From contig NC_053149.1 of NCBI RefSeq assembly GCF_016808335.1, positions 19,254,733-19,318,732 on the forward strand: a stretch of DNA of 64,000 nt, read 5' to 3'. The position numbers were made by a program, and so were the translations under genes. The notes under the pieces were generated by a model. The model ran no database searches. It was not told the origin of the DNA and saw only the letters and a list, made by a program, of their open reading frames with translations. The first letter of the stretch is position 1. Each line of letters opens with the position of its first letter. This stretch comes from Panicum virgatum (Eukaryota > Streptophyta > Magnoliopsida > Poales > Poaceae). Shown one piece after another: positions 1 to 11,350 of the stretch.

Positions 1-573
1 TGGCTCAATTTTGTATATGTTGCTCCTGGATTCAAATAATCACCAAAACTTGTGGAACTTGTTAATGTTAGTGAAAATTATAGCAATATGGTTCCTAAAG
101 CATGAAATCCGAAGGAATATTGGCGGTAAAAATCATCGAAATCGACCGCCAAAAACTACACAAATTTTAGGAGGGCGAGAGCAAGAACACCAAATGCAAG
201 CCATAGCTTTAGAATGCTGGTGCTTCTGCCAAAGGTCTCTCACCCACCTTTTATAGCCACAAGGGACCTTCCTGGAGGAGAACACGTGAAGCTATAGTGA
301 CAGCATTCACGGACGTAATAATGCAGATTCTCCACACAGTACAGTCCCATGTGAGCATACAGTAAAGAGATATACATCCAGGGTTTTATTTCTAAGGATA
401 TTTCGGGTGCAATCAGTGTGGCGTATCCAATCGAATAATTTTTCTGAGATTTTTTACCCGAAAAAGATGTCTTTTCGGATACCGGATCTGATGAATCCTG
501 CATATATTCTAAAGAATAAAATCTGATGACATGTCTTAAATCCTTAATTCCAAATCTTTGCTCGGGGGCTACC
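1..573. other. Repeat-derived DNA, no gene recognised
   Basis: No open frame here resembles a known protein. The minus strand carries GCTATAAAAGGT at 246-257, followed downstream by a CT-rich leader, which resembles the promoter and 5' leader of a plant LTR. Positions 484-573 end with a CTCGGGGGCT motif that recurs next to the LTRs at 1.75 kb and 39.3 kb, so this end probably belongs to the internal 3' region of that retrotransposon family. This is inference from local similarity only. Confidence 0.35.
246..257 (-). promoter_or_regulatory. TATA-box candidate of an LTR-like promoter
   Basis: The minus strand reads GCTATAAAAGGT with a GC-rich stretch just downstream. The spacing and sequence are typical of LTR promoters in grasses. 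No LTR ends were found around it, so the assignment is tentative. Confidence 0.3.
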
Positions 574-581
574 CGCAGAAT

Positions 582-1379
582 TAAGGATGGATTCGGATCG
601 GATACGGATGAAATCGGATTCGGATGTCACCTTTTACCACATTTTAATCCGGATACGAATACGAATGCGGATCTCATCGGATACGAATACAAAACGGATA
701 GTTCGAATCCGGATACGAATCCGGATACCTTCTCGATTTGAAACATAGAGCTATCATGAGTATCAATTTATTTTGTCAATAATTTTATAGTAGATCAAAA
801 TCATTATACAAGTAGGGAGTAAAGGATTAGGAGATAGCTAATAAAAAAAGAATATAATTATCTATGCATAGCTTTTATATTAATTTTATAATACTAATAT
901 TAAATGTAAAATAAATAAATATTTAAATACTTAATAATTAAGATATATTAAAAAAGATTTTATCATTAAATAATTAATTAATTTGACTCGTATTAAATAA
1001 TTTTAATCATGAAATAAATATATTAAATAGTTAAAGTTAATTTTTATATCATTACTAATTTTAATAAATATATTATTAGTTATCTAGCTTTTTAAATAAT
1101 TTAAATAGTGTACATCATTAAGTAATAGGTATAAAGATAAGTTTAAGATTGTCTCACTAGTCACTTTTTCTTTGCGGATACGGACGGATACGGATGTGAT
1201 CGGATATTCTTCGAATACGAATATAGAATCGGATAGAGAAAAGTTCTTAAAATCGAATTCGGATGCATTCATATGACATCCATATTAAATTCGAATACGG
1301 ATACTGATATCCATATTTACATTTTAAACGGATACGAATACGAATAATTCGGATGTTTAGGCATCCGGATCCATCCTTA
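582..1379. mobile_element. hAT-like non-autonomous element, 8-bp TSD
   Basis: The element begins TAAGGATGGATTCGG and ends with the inverted counterpart CCGGATCCATCCTTA. It is flanked by a perfect 8-bp direct repeat, CGCAGAAT, at 574-581 and 1380-1387. An 8-bp duplication is the hAT superfamily signature. Both arms (about 582-740 and 1165-1379) are packed with short repeats of the type GGATACGAATACG, and the centre is AT-rich with no coding frame. It interrupts retrotransposon-derived sequence, which resumes on the right with CTCGGGGGCT. A shorter relative lies at 17723-18150 in the SR gene leader. Confidence 0.8.
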
Positions 1380-1753
1380 CGCAGAATAAAGAATTTTGAT
1401 TTAAGGCTCGGGGGCTGCGGGATATGCATCAGAGATTTATTTTTCAAATTTTTTGGAAAATAATGAAGGAAAAGGACTGAAGTGACCCTCAGCCTGATTC
1501 TGCGATTCAACCTAAGGCTCGAGGGCTACTCCATATGGAGCGCGAGTACTTCGCGCACCATATATGATCAGGATTTCAGGGCTTAAGCACCTCACAGCCT
1601 CGGAGCAACCGGAAGTACTTGGAGGACTACTCGACGTGTCTGAAGGAAGACCCAAAAGCAACTAGAAGGATGTTCTGACTACTTAAAGTACTCGAAGACG
1701 CCCAGCCAAGTACTCAACGCCTGCAGGACTCGGCTACGAAGAGCTTGGGGGCT

Positions 1754-2164
1754 TGTCAGACCCGGGGGAGCGGGACTGCTTATAGGCATAGAATGTTCTA
1801 GAGTAAGGGATAGCTCATGGATGTACCATATCTTTCTTGTAACTACCCGACTAGGCGTAGAACTAGCTGCAGTACAAAGGAAACTACCCGATTGTGTTGT
1901 AGTAAGACTCCAACTGTACTCGGCTAGGGCTTTCCATGTAACCCTGTCCCCCGGATATATAAGGGTGGACAGGGACCCCCTCAAAACATCAACACCTAAA
2001 ACAATACAAACACACACAGGACGTAGGGTATTACGCAACTCGCGGCCCGAGCCTGTCTAAATCTTTGTGTTTCTTACACCATCGAGTTCCAAAGCAATCG
2101 ATCCCTACCTACAAACCTTACTGCTAAGGGTATCCCTGAGTAGACTTGGCGGTAAACACCGGCA
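1754..2164 (+). mobile_element. LTR of the TGTCAGACC family (copy 1)
   Basis: It starts TGTCAGACCCGGG and ends CACCGGCA, a TG...CA structure. A TATATAAG box lies at 1956-1963, and GGACGTAGGGTATTACGCA follows about 60 bp later. Six other copies or split copies of this LTR occur in the window (2.5, 32.3, 38.5, 38.6, 47.8 and 50.1 kb). The family is tentatively placed in the Tat lineage of Ty3/gypsy, because the 50.1-kb copy lies upstream of Tat-type pol in the same orientation. Confidence 0.7.
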
Positions 2165-2499
2165 ATATGTGGCATCAGAGATTTATTTTTCAAAATTTTT
2201 TTGGAAAATAAAGCAGGAAAAAGACTAAAGTGACCTTTAGTCTGAGTCTACGATTCAACCTAAGGCTCGGGGGCTACTCCATATGGAGCGCGAGTACTTC
2301 GCACACTATATATAAACAAAAATTCGAGGCTTGAGCACCTCACAGCCTCGGAGCAACCAAAAGTACTTGGAAGATTACTCGTAGTATTAAGAGGAAGGCC
2401 CAGAAGCACCCGACGATGTTCAGATCACTTGAAGTACTCGGAGATGTCTCTACAAGTACTCAATGCCTGCAGGACTCGGCTACGAATAGCTCGAGGGCT

Positions 2500-2916
2500 T
2501 GTTAGACCCGAGATAGCGGGACTACTAACAGGCGTAGAATATTTTAGAGTAAGGAATAGCGCATGGATGTACCTTATCTCTTTTGTAACTACCCGAACAG
2601 GTGTAGGATTAGTTGTAGTACAAGAAAACTACCCGGTCTGGCTGTAATTGGACTCCAACAGTACTCGGCTAGAACTTTTCATGTAACCCTATCCCCCCAG
2701 AGTATATAAAGGCGGGCAGGTACCCCTCGAAACATAACAACATCTAAGGCAATACAAGCAACCACACAGGACGTAGGGTATTACGCACCTCGCGGCCCGA
2801 ACCTGTCTAAATTCTTGTGTTCCTTGCATCATCGAGTTTCACAGCTAGTCGATCCTTTACCTACAATCCTACTACTAAGGATATCCCTGAGCAGGCTTGG
2901 TGGCTAAACACCGACA
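2500..2916 (+). mobile_element. LTR of the TGTCAGACC family (copy 2, diverged)
   Basis: It starts TGTTAGACCCGAG and ends CACCGACA, with a TATATAAAGG box near 2703. It lies downstream of copy 1 with only about 335 bp of 3'-type internal sequence between them. There is no gag or pol, so the pair is not an ordinary full-length element. Confidence 0.7.
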
Positions 2917-3034
2917 GTCATCGTACCATCCTGTAAAAATCGACGAAGATTAAGCTGCATGCATTGTAAAAAATCAAAAATAAAATAAACACACCGACGA
3001 TCTTGAATTGTTTGCCATGAAAAAATACAAATAT

Positions 3035-3649
3035 CTAAAAATGATAACTCACTGATTTGTCTGATTCGCCTGGCAGTGCCTCACGGGACTCCGTTGCAGC
3101 TCGTGGCTTCTTGCTGTCCCTACGATCAGTGATTAAGGCTTCGACTGGCGTGCCAACCTTATCTGCATGGTGAACCATGCCGGTGTTGTCTACATCCTCC
3201 AGCGTCGTGCCCCCTAGCCGTGCTGTTTCCGAAGCAAGCACAGACCGGATCCTTTGGGTTGTCGCCCACGCGATGATTAGACCTCCATCATGGACGAACG
3301 AGCCTTTGTAAACAGCTACAGCCCGGGCGTACAGCACCCGTGCAACGATTGATCCGTTAGTCGTACCGTACCAACGACACTGCATCGCATATACATGTAT
3401 ATATAAAATTACCTACACGAACCGTGTTACCTGCAACAATACGGTACACCCGAAATTCGAAGGCTGTGTGGCACGGCCCTCAGTGTCCTTTTTGATGTAC
3501 TTGCTTCCATCAACAGCTCCTGCACAACATATTAACCCAGTTGAAGGAACCGATTTTTTTCGGAATCCTAATTGCGTTCCACAAACCGGCAGACTGTATG
3601 TCGTGTCCGGCTTTGGGTGCGAGGATGTTTCCCATGATGAAGTACACAA
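3035..3649 (-). pseudogene. Unrecognised protein-coding remnant
   Basis: Two minus-strand open stretches look exon-like: 3413-3649, and 3035-3385 beginning near MQCRWYGTTNGSIVAR. The second ends at a good donor, ATCA|GTGAGT (near 3050), and codon use is GC-rich compared with the surroundings. I do not recognise the protein. The C-terminal stretch is rich in Lys, Arg and Asp. A short AT-rich gap at about 3386-3412 between the pieces contains stop codons. High-copy repeats on both sides suggest a transposon-carried or decayed gene, but no family can be named. Confidence 0.3.
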
Positions 3650-3744
3650 AGGCTACTCTAAATGGATCTACCTCTATCAGTTGTGCTGCCAGGTCGTGTC
3701 TTTCACTACCACACGGTGTGCGTTTTTAAATGACAGCATCCTTC

Positions 3745-4060
3745 AAAACGTGCTAATGAATAGTAATATTTTGACCGCTAATTACGGTGTCAAACAAAGT
3801 CAGTTTACAAAACTAACTCCAGAACCCCCGCGCTAGTGACTTTGAAGAATCTAATAAGACATTTGACCGCGCGATTAGAGGATGGTTACTGTAACATCAC
3901 TGTAGACAATCATCGATTAATTACCGTCATTACATTCGTCGCGAAAAGTTACACACATCCCTAAAAAAATTACAAATAGACTTCATTTAGTGTTTTATGC
4001 CTGAGAGATTTTTTTTTTTGGAAACGTGCGCGCTAGTTTCGAAGAATGCCAAACAAGACC
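3745..4060. repeat. Fragment of a high-copy grass repeat (MITE-like)
   Basis: The block includes TTTGACCGCTAATTA, GCGCGGTTAGAG-like motifs near 3868, and TCGATTAATTACCGTCATTA near 3911. From general knowledge this combination recurs many times in panicoid genomes as a short DNA-transposon derivative. No clean termini or target duplication could be delimited here. The remainder, to 4310, contains T-runs and no gene. Confidence 0.45.
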
Positions 4061-4488
4061 TAGTATCAAGGAATCAACCTAAAGACAATGGAACATGGCA
4101 ACATGCATGAAAGACGTGGGACAGAACACAACCTTTTTTTAATTTTATTAGAAGAATAGAAAGAGAAACAGATGCGCAAACACAACTTCCACTTATGAAA
4201 TTATTACAAGAACGGAAACTTGCTGACCAAATTAACCTCTCCTAAATACAATCAGAAGAATCACACATGTAATTGTATGATAGGACATCACTGATCCAGC
4301 ATTCCAGTTCATTAGTTCTTGGCGTTCCCCATGGGGTTACCCTCGAAACGGTTGATCCTGAAGTGGCCTAGCTCCACGCCGGCCTCCGCCGCCGTATTGG
4401 TCTTGCCGTCGATGGCCATCTCGGCCAGGATCCTCCCCACTGCCGGCCCCATCTTGAACCCGTGCCCAGAGAACCTGGCCCCGACCAC

Positions 4489-4770
4489 CAGTGGCGGAAC
4501 CAGGATTGAATTGAACCCCGGGCCGAGTTTTAAATATAGTTGTGACAAAAACCAGACGTCGACAAACTCATAGTTCAAAAAATACACGAGAACATAATGG
4601 AAGTTCAAAAAATACACGAGAACATAATGAAAAGATAGAAAACATACAACAAGTGTCATCGCGAAGTAGTATATTTATTCTTTTTCAGCAAATTTTTGGG
4701 CTTCTTCGGCAATTTTTTGGGCCGAACCCCGAGCCATGGCACGGGTGGCCCGGGTGTACATCCGCCACTG
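4489..4770. mobile_element. 282-bp hAT MITE inside the oxidase pseudogene
   Basis: The termini are CAGTGGCGGA and its inverse TCCGCCACTG. They are flanked by a perfect 8-bp duplication, CCGACCAC, at 4481-4488 and 4771-4778. The interior has no coding capacity. Removing the element together with one duplication copy would join two adjacent parts of the oxidase C-terminal domain in the same frame, which confirms the boundaries. The 8-bp duplication and CAG-type ends place it in hAT. Confidence 0.9.
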
Positions 4771-4960
4771 CCGACCACCACGTCCTCACCGAACTCGCCG
4801 CCGAGGAAGTCGATCACGAAGTCCTTGTCCGGCGTCATGGAGTACATGCACGACTGCCGGGAGACCGGCCCGCCGGCGGTCTCGACGTGCTCGGGCATGA
4901 ACTCCTCGATCCACCGGGCCACCCGCTACGCCACGCCGCCGCCGGAGGCCCAGTCGCGGC

Positions 4961-5314
4961 CAGGGTTTCCTTTATCCTCCGATATTGGCTGAAATTTCCG
5001 ATATTTCCCTTTTATCCCTAGGGTCCGACAAAATTAGATATCGGCCAAATTTTTCCTATTTATCCTGCTTCTACACAGATGATCCAAATTTAGCCGCGTG
5101 ATGGTACACACTCATAATATTGTATTCTTGTTTTTATCTATGAACAAGTGATGTTTAATAGTTTAGAAATAGTTTCAGATCAAATTCTACGAATTTTTTT
5201 TGAAAAAATTTGAATTTTTTTAAATTTAGTCAGATATTTTCGATATATCTTGTATATTTATCCTATATATCTATGACCTCCGATAAATTTTTATTTCCAA
5301 TAATGAAATCCTTG
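4961..5314. mobile_element. 354-bp hAT-like MITE inside the oxidase pseudogene
   Basis: The left end is CAGGGTTTCCTTTA and the right end is TAATGAAATCCTTG, which are imperfect inverted repeats. A perfect 8-bp duplication, GTCGCGGC, flanks it at 4953-4960 and 5315-5322. The interior is AT-rich, contains short inverted CGATATATC-like motifs and has no gene. It separates the codons for the RD pair shared by the two oxidase fragments. Confidence 0.85.
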
Positions 5315-5699
5315 GTCGCGGCTGTTGGGGTCGCACGGCGGGCCACCGTCGTAGTTGATCTTGATGAGGCCCGGCAGCTCCAGCGACGGCGTGCTGTGCA
5401 CGTGCCGGTCGCCGTAGCTGGAGAACGTCGCAGATGGTGCGGGACTCGCCGTGCGAGGAGCCGAGGTGGTGGAGCAGGTCGAAGCGCTCCAGGAGCAGGG
5501 CGCGCGCGCCGCGGGACGCCGCGGCGTGCGCCGCGCAGCTGCCCATGATGCCGGCGCCCACCACGATCACGTCGTAGTCGAAACAGCAGCCAGCGGCGGC
5601 GGCGGCCTCGGGAGCTTCGGCGGGCGCGGCCATGGCCGGACACTGCCGGGGCGTTGCTGTGGTGGCCTTTTGTTGCACGAGGAAGTGAGCAGATGATGA

Positions 5700-6588
5700 A
5701 TGTGCTGCAACGCTAGTTACAACAGTGAGTGAGTGATTTATAGGTGGAGCTGCGACTTGGGAGTTGGTGTGCAAGTGCAACGTTGCCAAATTGTAACTTG
5801 CAAGCAGTGGTCTTAAATGGAATTGTAAACATGTTTATTTGTGACACGTTTTTGTTTCGATTTGTATGAGAACTAAATTTGGTAGGGCTTAGCAGCCGGT
5901 AAAAAAAGCCCTACAAAAAGGGGGCATGGTAAGAAAGGGGAAAACAAGTGGCTTATCAGTGACTGGAATAAGAGGAGAGGCATAGGTGGATGTGGGCAGA
6001 GCTAAGACACACAAAGCAAATTCTTGTAGACATGAAAGATGGAAAAATAAATTTAACTTAAATTTGCTTAATTTGGGCAGTAGCCAAATTGATATAGTAA
6101 AGTTGTCACTTGCCAGTTGAAAGTTACATTCTTGTATTTAAGGACAAGATAGGAAGGCTTGCGTGTCGTGTCAACTTCCAAGACATCAGAAAAACATTAA
6201 CTTTCGTGTAATGTATCATGTAAGTTAAGGATCTGGATGGTGCTATTTAAAAAACTCAAGTCTACATAGAAAATCCAATCAAAGCCAACTCCTTTTATCT
6301 TTTACAAAGCCGGCGGCTGCAATGTGTGATCGGTTATTATATATCCTTTCCTTTAGAACAAAAATATACTAAGGTCGCAATCATTTTCTTGATTGATGGA
6401 TACTTTCAAATTTCTACGCCTTCATTTTCTTGAAGGGAGTAGTCCTTTATGAGTAGTTAAATGTGTCTTTGTAGTTAAATGTGTCTTTGCAGGAGTTTTA
6501 ACTTGTATATTATTGTCCTGATTGACATGATCCTTTGATCCTCATATGCGCTTTTAACACCTTACCGGCTCATCAAGGCATCATGCAC
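5700..6588. other. Intergenic, nothing recognised
   Basis: AT-rich sequence upstream of the oxidase pseudogene. I see no long open frame, no splice-consistent exon chain and no delimited repeat. It may contain the former oxidase promoter. Confidence 0.5.
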
Positions 6589-7046
6589 AGCAACTCCAAC
6601 CTACCTCCCTTCGGACCTCCTATCCAACATTTAGGAGAGAGAAACGAAAAAATTACCTCCAACCCACCATTGGAAATACTAGCCGTTGTGAATAGTGTCA
6701 TTAAAAATACAACCATTGAAAAACAGGGCGTTCAAAGTAGTAGTTGGAAATATAGCCATTGTGAATTGTACCATCCAAAATACAATCCTTGAAAATGGCC
6801 CTTCGAAATATAGCTGTTCGAAATATAGCCATTGTAAATAAATCATGCAAACATAAATCGGTAATTCAAAATAATCCTCATGGTACCTTGATATGAATAA
6901 AGAATGAGGGAGTTGGAGATATAGGAGTAAGTATAAGAGGTATGTTCGAATTCATTGTGAAATAGGAGAGAGAAACAAGATAAGAGACCCTCGTATGAGT
7001 AGAATAGGGGGGCCAAAAGTAAAGTAGGAGGTTGGTTGGAGTTGCT
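6589..7046. mobile_element. MITE-like element with ~20-bp inverted ends
   Basis: The left end is AGCAACTCCAACCTACCTCC. The right end, read on the minus strand, is AGCAACTCCAACCAACCTCC, one mismatch in 20. The interior repeats GAAATATAGCCATTGT with variants (about 6690-6835) and has no coding potential. No convincing target-site duplication was found, so the superfamily is left open. Confidence 0.55.
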
Positions 7047-10038
7047 CTTGAACCCAAGTCAATTCATGTAGGGAACATATCTGGTGGAAACCACAACTTT
7101 TGTGAAAATCCGTGCAAACCACGGTAAAAAGGTCGTCTAAATTCGCCAAAAAAAATCACACATGTAGATGATATGATGATACACAATCTTGTAAAATATT
7201 TTGTCCAAACTCGATTTCGTTTGTGAGATATAAAAATAATAAATTTCAAGCCAGAAAGCTGTCCAGATGATTTGTTAGAAATTTAACCGGGAGAAAATGG
7301 GAAACCATTTTTATCCACACACAAGTTCGCCTCATTGCAAAGTTAGAATCTTGAAGGTACGAGGAAAGACCCAATATTTTGTCCATTAGCTGGTTGGATG
7401 AAACAGATAGTACATGGCCACATTGCAATACGTACACTAGATCGATGGGGCCAAATCCTACCAAGATGCCACAATCAACTTGAACACATGATTGCATGAC
7501 CATTCATGCAGTTGACACCGGTCGCTTGAGTACTCTATTGCTTGCTTAGGTCATTGCTGACGAGAAGACCAAAGCTGAGCTCCTTATTTTCCCAGAAAGA
7601 TACCAGGAAGTACTTGGTGAGTTGGTGTATGAGTATAATTTAATTCATGTGTCTCCATATTGCTAGTCTGTTGTTTCCTTGCCTGTTTTGAACGCTCATG
7701 TATCTGTACTCCGTTGCAATGTTTAGAATAGGCACAATAGCAGACCTGCTTACCAAAGATGCCATATGGTCAGGTCACCATTTCACCCACCGCAGTTGCT
7801 CAGAAACTCAAAATGTTTGGTATTCCCAGGACTACACAAACAATGGGGGACAAGAGGCAGAGACTATTTGCACCTTGGCAGGAGAATCGGGTTCTCTTTT
7901 TCTAGGCAGCTATTGAGAAGCAATTCCGAAGGGTCCTACAGATGTTCAACACAGGATAACACAAACAATTCATATAAAATCTTCAACCACTGCAGCTCAG
8001 TAGAGCTAACTGAAGCTGGGTATTTCCGATTCACAAATTCACAACCATATGTTAGTACTTAAAAAGAAGAATGTCAGATCAGCATTCAGCAGCCACACAC
8101 CATGACACGGTAACTCAAAATGTGCTTCGTGCATACATAACTCTTCCGAAATAACCTCCAGGGAAGATTCTCACCCAGAAACTAGGGAACTACTGTCAGT
8201 TAGCAAGCAACTGTACACATCCTCAAAGGACAACACACCGCCAACTAGCTGCCTGCTCTATTAGCACTTGCCATAACAAAGACACATGAGATTTGTTTCC
8301 CATAACTACCACTGCTAGTGAAAGCAACACTACAACATTCGCATAGATGCTTTACCAGCGCTATGCGATTCACCTCAGGGAATCCAACATCCTCACATCA
8401 TGCTTCTTGCGCCTGCAGCGGTGATGGGTTTTCTGCTCCCCAAAGTTATTCTCGCCAACAATTCTCATTTTATTCATATCTGCAATGGGAAAATTATAGT
8501 CAGAAAAGATTCTAGGAGCACACAGATAAAAAGCATACATTATTGCGACACAGGAATGTCATCAAAGAACACTTCCAGTGGTGTTAGCTGCAGGAAACCA
8601 ATACAAGGACCATGAATTCATGATGATCAACATCAACACTACACGGTGCAAGTATGGTCAACAGTTTTTCAATAGTTGATTGCAGCAAACATAATGACTG
8701 TCCATGCATCCAAAACGGTGCAAGTATGGTCAACAGTTTTTTAAATCCTAAAGAAAGAAATATTTGATGTAGCACGATGCTATCTGCATACCAGTTATAG
8801 TGCGTATTAAATGTAGACTGTCGCTATTGAAATTGCAAAAACGGCATCTGCAACAACATCATTTAAGGGGAGGAAAAACTCCCTCCACCCAGGTTTGATC
8901 AGTGTATTTGGTCTTGGCACCATGACCAAGGCAACGATCAGGAAGGTGTTGGCAATGTGACCAAGGCAACGATCGGGATAGGTGTCGGCAATGTGACCAA
9001 GGCAACAAGCAGAATAGAGCAGGATAGTGCATCGTGACCAAGGCTCGTGCATTCAATTCAACGCGAATTGAAACGACATCCGTGTTCTGCCCGAGGGAAG
9101 ATGGCTGTCCACATCAATTGTGGAGTTCCTTTTTTTCCTCATGCGCTGATCAAACTTGGACAGAGGGAGAACTCCACAAGACCTAACAGACTCCATATGA
9201 AAAAGATTGATGACCACAGGTCTAATTAATGATCAATTAAACTTAGACCCTCAGGGACAGGTTTCGTTAATTCTTTCTTGTTTGTATGTTTTCAGTCTCC
9301 ATGATTTTAAAGGCATCAAACTTGTACGAAACCATGACTCATTTGAATCATGACCTAATACCTCCCAAAAAGCCAGTAATACAAAGGACTAAACCACCAG
9401 TATATTCAGCAACTGATCAGTAGGGTTTGAATGCTTGACGACAATTTAACTTCCTAAGAATTATACAAGTGCGCAAAATTACTAATCACAAAGTGCAACC
9501 ATACATCTAGGAAGGATGCCAAGAAAATACTAAATTTCGTTAGCAATTCCAGCAAGACATGTAGCAAACGAAATTAAATTATGTCAAAATAATGGCATTG
9601 TACCAACTAGAAGGGTAGCTAGTGTGGCCAGCATCTGATCACAACCTAGTCTCAAACATTAGGACCAGCATATTATCAGAAAAAAAAACATTAGGACCAG
9701 CGCAAATTTCATAAGATCTTCTTTTCTGGGTAGTACACTCTTTTTCTTTGGTAGTACATAGCAATTTCGATTTTTTTTTTATTCCAGCTATAGTGCTGCT
9801 AGAACGAATCATTGAATACATTTTCTGTTTGATTAGACACTAGACAGCATGGCAAGTGGATAACATTGATAGCCGGAGAAAATTTCAGCTCATACCTCAT
9901 AAAATTTTACGAAATGCATTGACTTACCATGATATGTGCAGTAAGACATTAGGCATGCATGTTAAAGGACCTTACCAATATGGAAAAGTGAGACATTAGG
10001 CTTCCCACCAGACAAAATTATCTCACATTATGTTATTA
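7047..10038. other. Intergenic stretch with small local repeats, no gene seen
   Basis: No open frame here resembles a protein. Local structure includes a 27-bp direct repeat (ACGGTGCAAGTATGGTCAAC plus a T-run) at 8642-8668 and 8714-8740; three decaying tandem units built on GTGACCAAGGCAACGATC at about 8930-9050; and AAACATTAGGACCAGC repeated at 9656 and 9688. Short exon-like tracts near 7770-8060 lack a supporting frame. Confidence 0.45.
8926..9050. repeat. Minisatellite of ~36-bp units
   Basis: Units share ATGACCAAGGCAACGATC followed by a GGA-rich spacer and GGCAAT. Two are full and the flanking ones are partial and diverged. No function is evident. Confidence 0.55.
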
Positions 10039-10232
10039 CTTCATCCATCATAAATACAGGTCATGTTAGGATTGTCCTAAGTCAAACCTTTTCAGCTTTG
10101 ACCATCATTAGCTTAAAAAAATCATACAGATTGACAATAAAATTGACATTACTAGGTTCATCTTAAAAAATAATTGCAAAACATATTTTTTATTCGATAC
10201 AATAATACAACATAATTTATGACTGGTGGGAG
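10039..10232. mobile_element. Stowaway MITE (194 bp)
   Basis: The ends CTTCATCCATCATAAAT and ATTTATGACTGGTGGGAG are imperfect inverted repeats bounded by TA at 10037-10038 and 10233-10234. A TA duplication with CTYCMTCC-like termini is the Tc1/mariner Stowaway signature. The interior is AT-rich. Confidence 0.75.
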
Positions 10233-10636
10233 TAGAAAGAAAGAAATTAATTAATAGGGCACAATCATTTTGGCAGACCACTACTAGTTTATTGTATGGG
10301 TAAACAAGTGCATTTTCCCTAAAGACAATTTTGACTCATCCGTGGCATATGTTTACTGGCAGCAGGATATACAAAAAAAAACAAGGGTAAATAACAGACA
10401 TAAACAGCAAGGAATGAGACTATCGACATACTGTGAGATCAAGAATGGGGAATTATGATAACCTATAATAATTTGATCCCCAACAAGAACTATCAAAGGA
10501 CACCATAATCTCAGTCCACATAGTTAACAAACTAAGTTGTCCTAAATTTCTAATGAAAATATTCTAATTAAGAGAACTGCACGCCATGACGCTGCCAACA
10601 ATGCAAATAGATCAGATCTATGTGGTGTTGAGGATA

Positions 10637-11350
10637 CTAAAAGCTAAAATCAGTGAATATAGGACGCTCATCACCTCCAATCACCCCGTCCCAGAACAGT
10701 TGCTGCCTCCCATCCTCCTCCTCTTCGTCGATCTCATCTCCGTATCCGAGCTCCACGTCGCCACGGTACCCAGGTTCGCTCCCGTACCCGGAATCGGCGG
10801 CCGCCGCCTCCGCTGCCGCGCCGACCCCACCAGCCCCCGCAGCAGCCCCACCAACAGGTGCCGGCCCGAACTCCGTCGCCATGGGCACGTCCCTCATCCG
10901 CATCTCCCCGACATCCGACGCCCACATCTCCCCGCTGGAGTCGGTGGCGCCGCCGCCACCGGCGCCGCACGTGAAATGGAAGTCGGAGCACGTGCCGGAT
11001 CTCCGGCGGTCGCTGCTGCGGCCGGACACGGACCGCGAGCCCGCGCCGCGGCGGCGGCGCTTGCGCAGCCCCAGCCACCGGAAGGATCCGCCGCTGCCGC
11101 CCCCCGAGGGGGCAGGCGTCGGGGTCTCCGCGTCAGGGAGGTGGGCCGAGGCGGCGGGAGCGGTGGAGCGGTCAGAGAGGCAGGGCTTCTTGTGGAAGGG
11201 GTGCCAGGAGGCGACGGCCTCGGCGAGCAGTATGTGCGGCGGGTGGTGCCGCAGCTGCGGGGCGCGCGGGGTCATCGGCGCCGGAGGAGGGGCCGCATCG
11301 GAGTTGGGGTTTGGGTTGGGGAGGGGGCACGGTGGTGGCGGTGATCTCAT
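10637..11350 (-). CDS. Unrecognised 237-aa low-complexity plant protein
   Basis: This is a single open frame from ATG at 11350 to TAG at 10637-10639. The N-terminus is Pro-rich. It is followed by QLRHHPPHILLAEAVASWHP and FHKKPCLSDRS, a basic segment (LRKRRRR, about residues 94-100), a Ser/Arg-rich region with RRSGTCSDFHFTC, then SGEMWASDVGEMRMRDVPMA, an Ala/Gly linker and an acidic tail (DEIDEEEEDG). There is no signal peptide or membrane segment. The mix of conserved-looking islands and Ala/Gly filler with high GC suits a grass gene. The C-terminus might continue through an intron, and I could not name the family. A decayed MULE begins about 50 bp upstream of the ATG. The plus-strand frames over the same interval are GC-rich shadows. 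Confidence 0.6.
   Translation of the reverse strand: MRSPPPPCPLPNPNPNSDAAPPPAPMTPRAPQLRHHPPHILLAEAVASWHPFHKKPCLSDRSTAPAASAHLPDAETPTPAPSGGGSGGSFRWLGLRKRRRRGAGSRSVSGRSSDRRRSGTCSDFHFTCGAGGGGATDSSGEMWASDVGEMRMRDVPMATEFGPAPVGGAAAGAGGVGAAAEAAAADSGYGSEPGYRGDVELGYGDEIDEEEEDGRQQLFWDGVIGGDERPIFTDFSF

Larger units (their letters stand above)
1422..2916 (+). repeat. Tandem duplication of retrotransposon 3' end (two ~745-bp units)
   Basis: Unit 1 (1422-2164) and unit 2 (2165-2916) have the same order: ATATG, GCATCAGAGATTTATTTT, a CTCGRGGGCTACTCCATATGGAG block, a stretch ending GCTYGRGGGCT, then a roughly 415-bp LTR. The first part of each unit matches, on the opposite strand, the internal sequence beside the LTR at 39336-39660. 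Each unit is therefore the 3' internal region plus the 3' LTR of one family, repeated head to tail. The two copies differ at many positions, so the duplication is old. Confidence 0.7.
4312..5633 (-). pseudogene. Peroxisomal sarcosine/pipecolate oxidase pseudogene
   Basis: The intact family oxidises sarcosine or pipecolate with covalent FAD in peroxisomes. The N-terminus (ATG at 5633) shows the dinucleotide-binding fold [13 protein letters not shown], then [20 protein letters not shown]. After that the frame jumps straight to the C-terminal half ([17 protein letters not shown] in another frame), so roughly 200 central codons are missing and the frame is shifted. Further on come ARWIEEFMPEHVETAGG, QSCMYSMTPDKDFVIDF and GHGFKMGPAVGRILAEMA. 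Other lesions are an in-frame TAG at 4926-4928 and two MITE insertions (4489-4770, 4961-5314). The homology is clear and the gene is clearly dead. Confidence 0.88.

Noticed and set aside
6589..7046. Assignment of this MITE to hAT or Mutator
   Set aside because: Neither an 8-bp nor a 9-bp duplication is present at the inferred ends.
7698..8062. Small exon-like frames
   Set aside because: No splice-consistent chain, no motif and no codon-use contrast with the surroundings.
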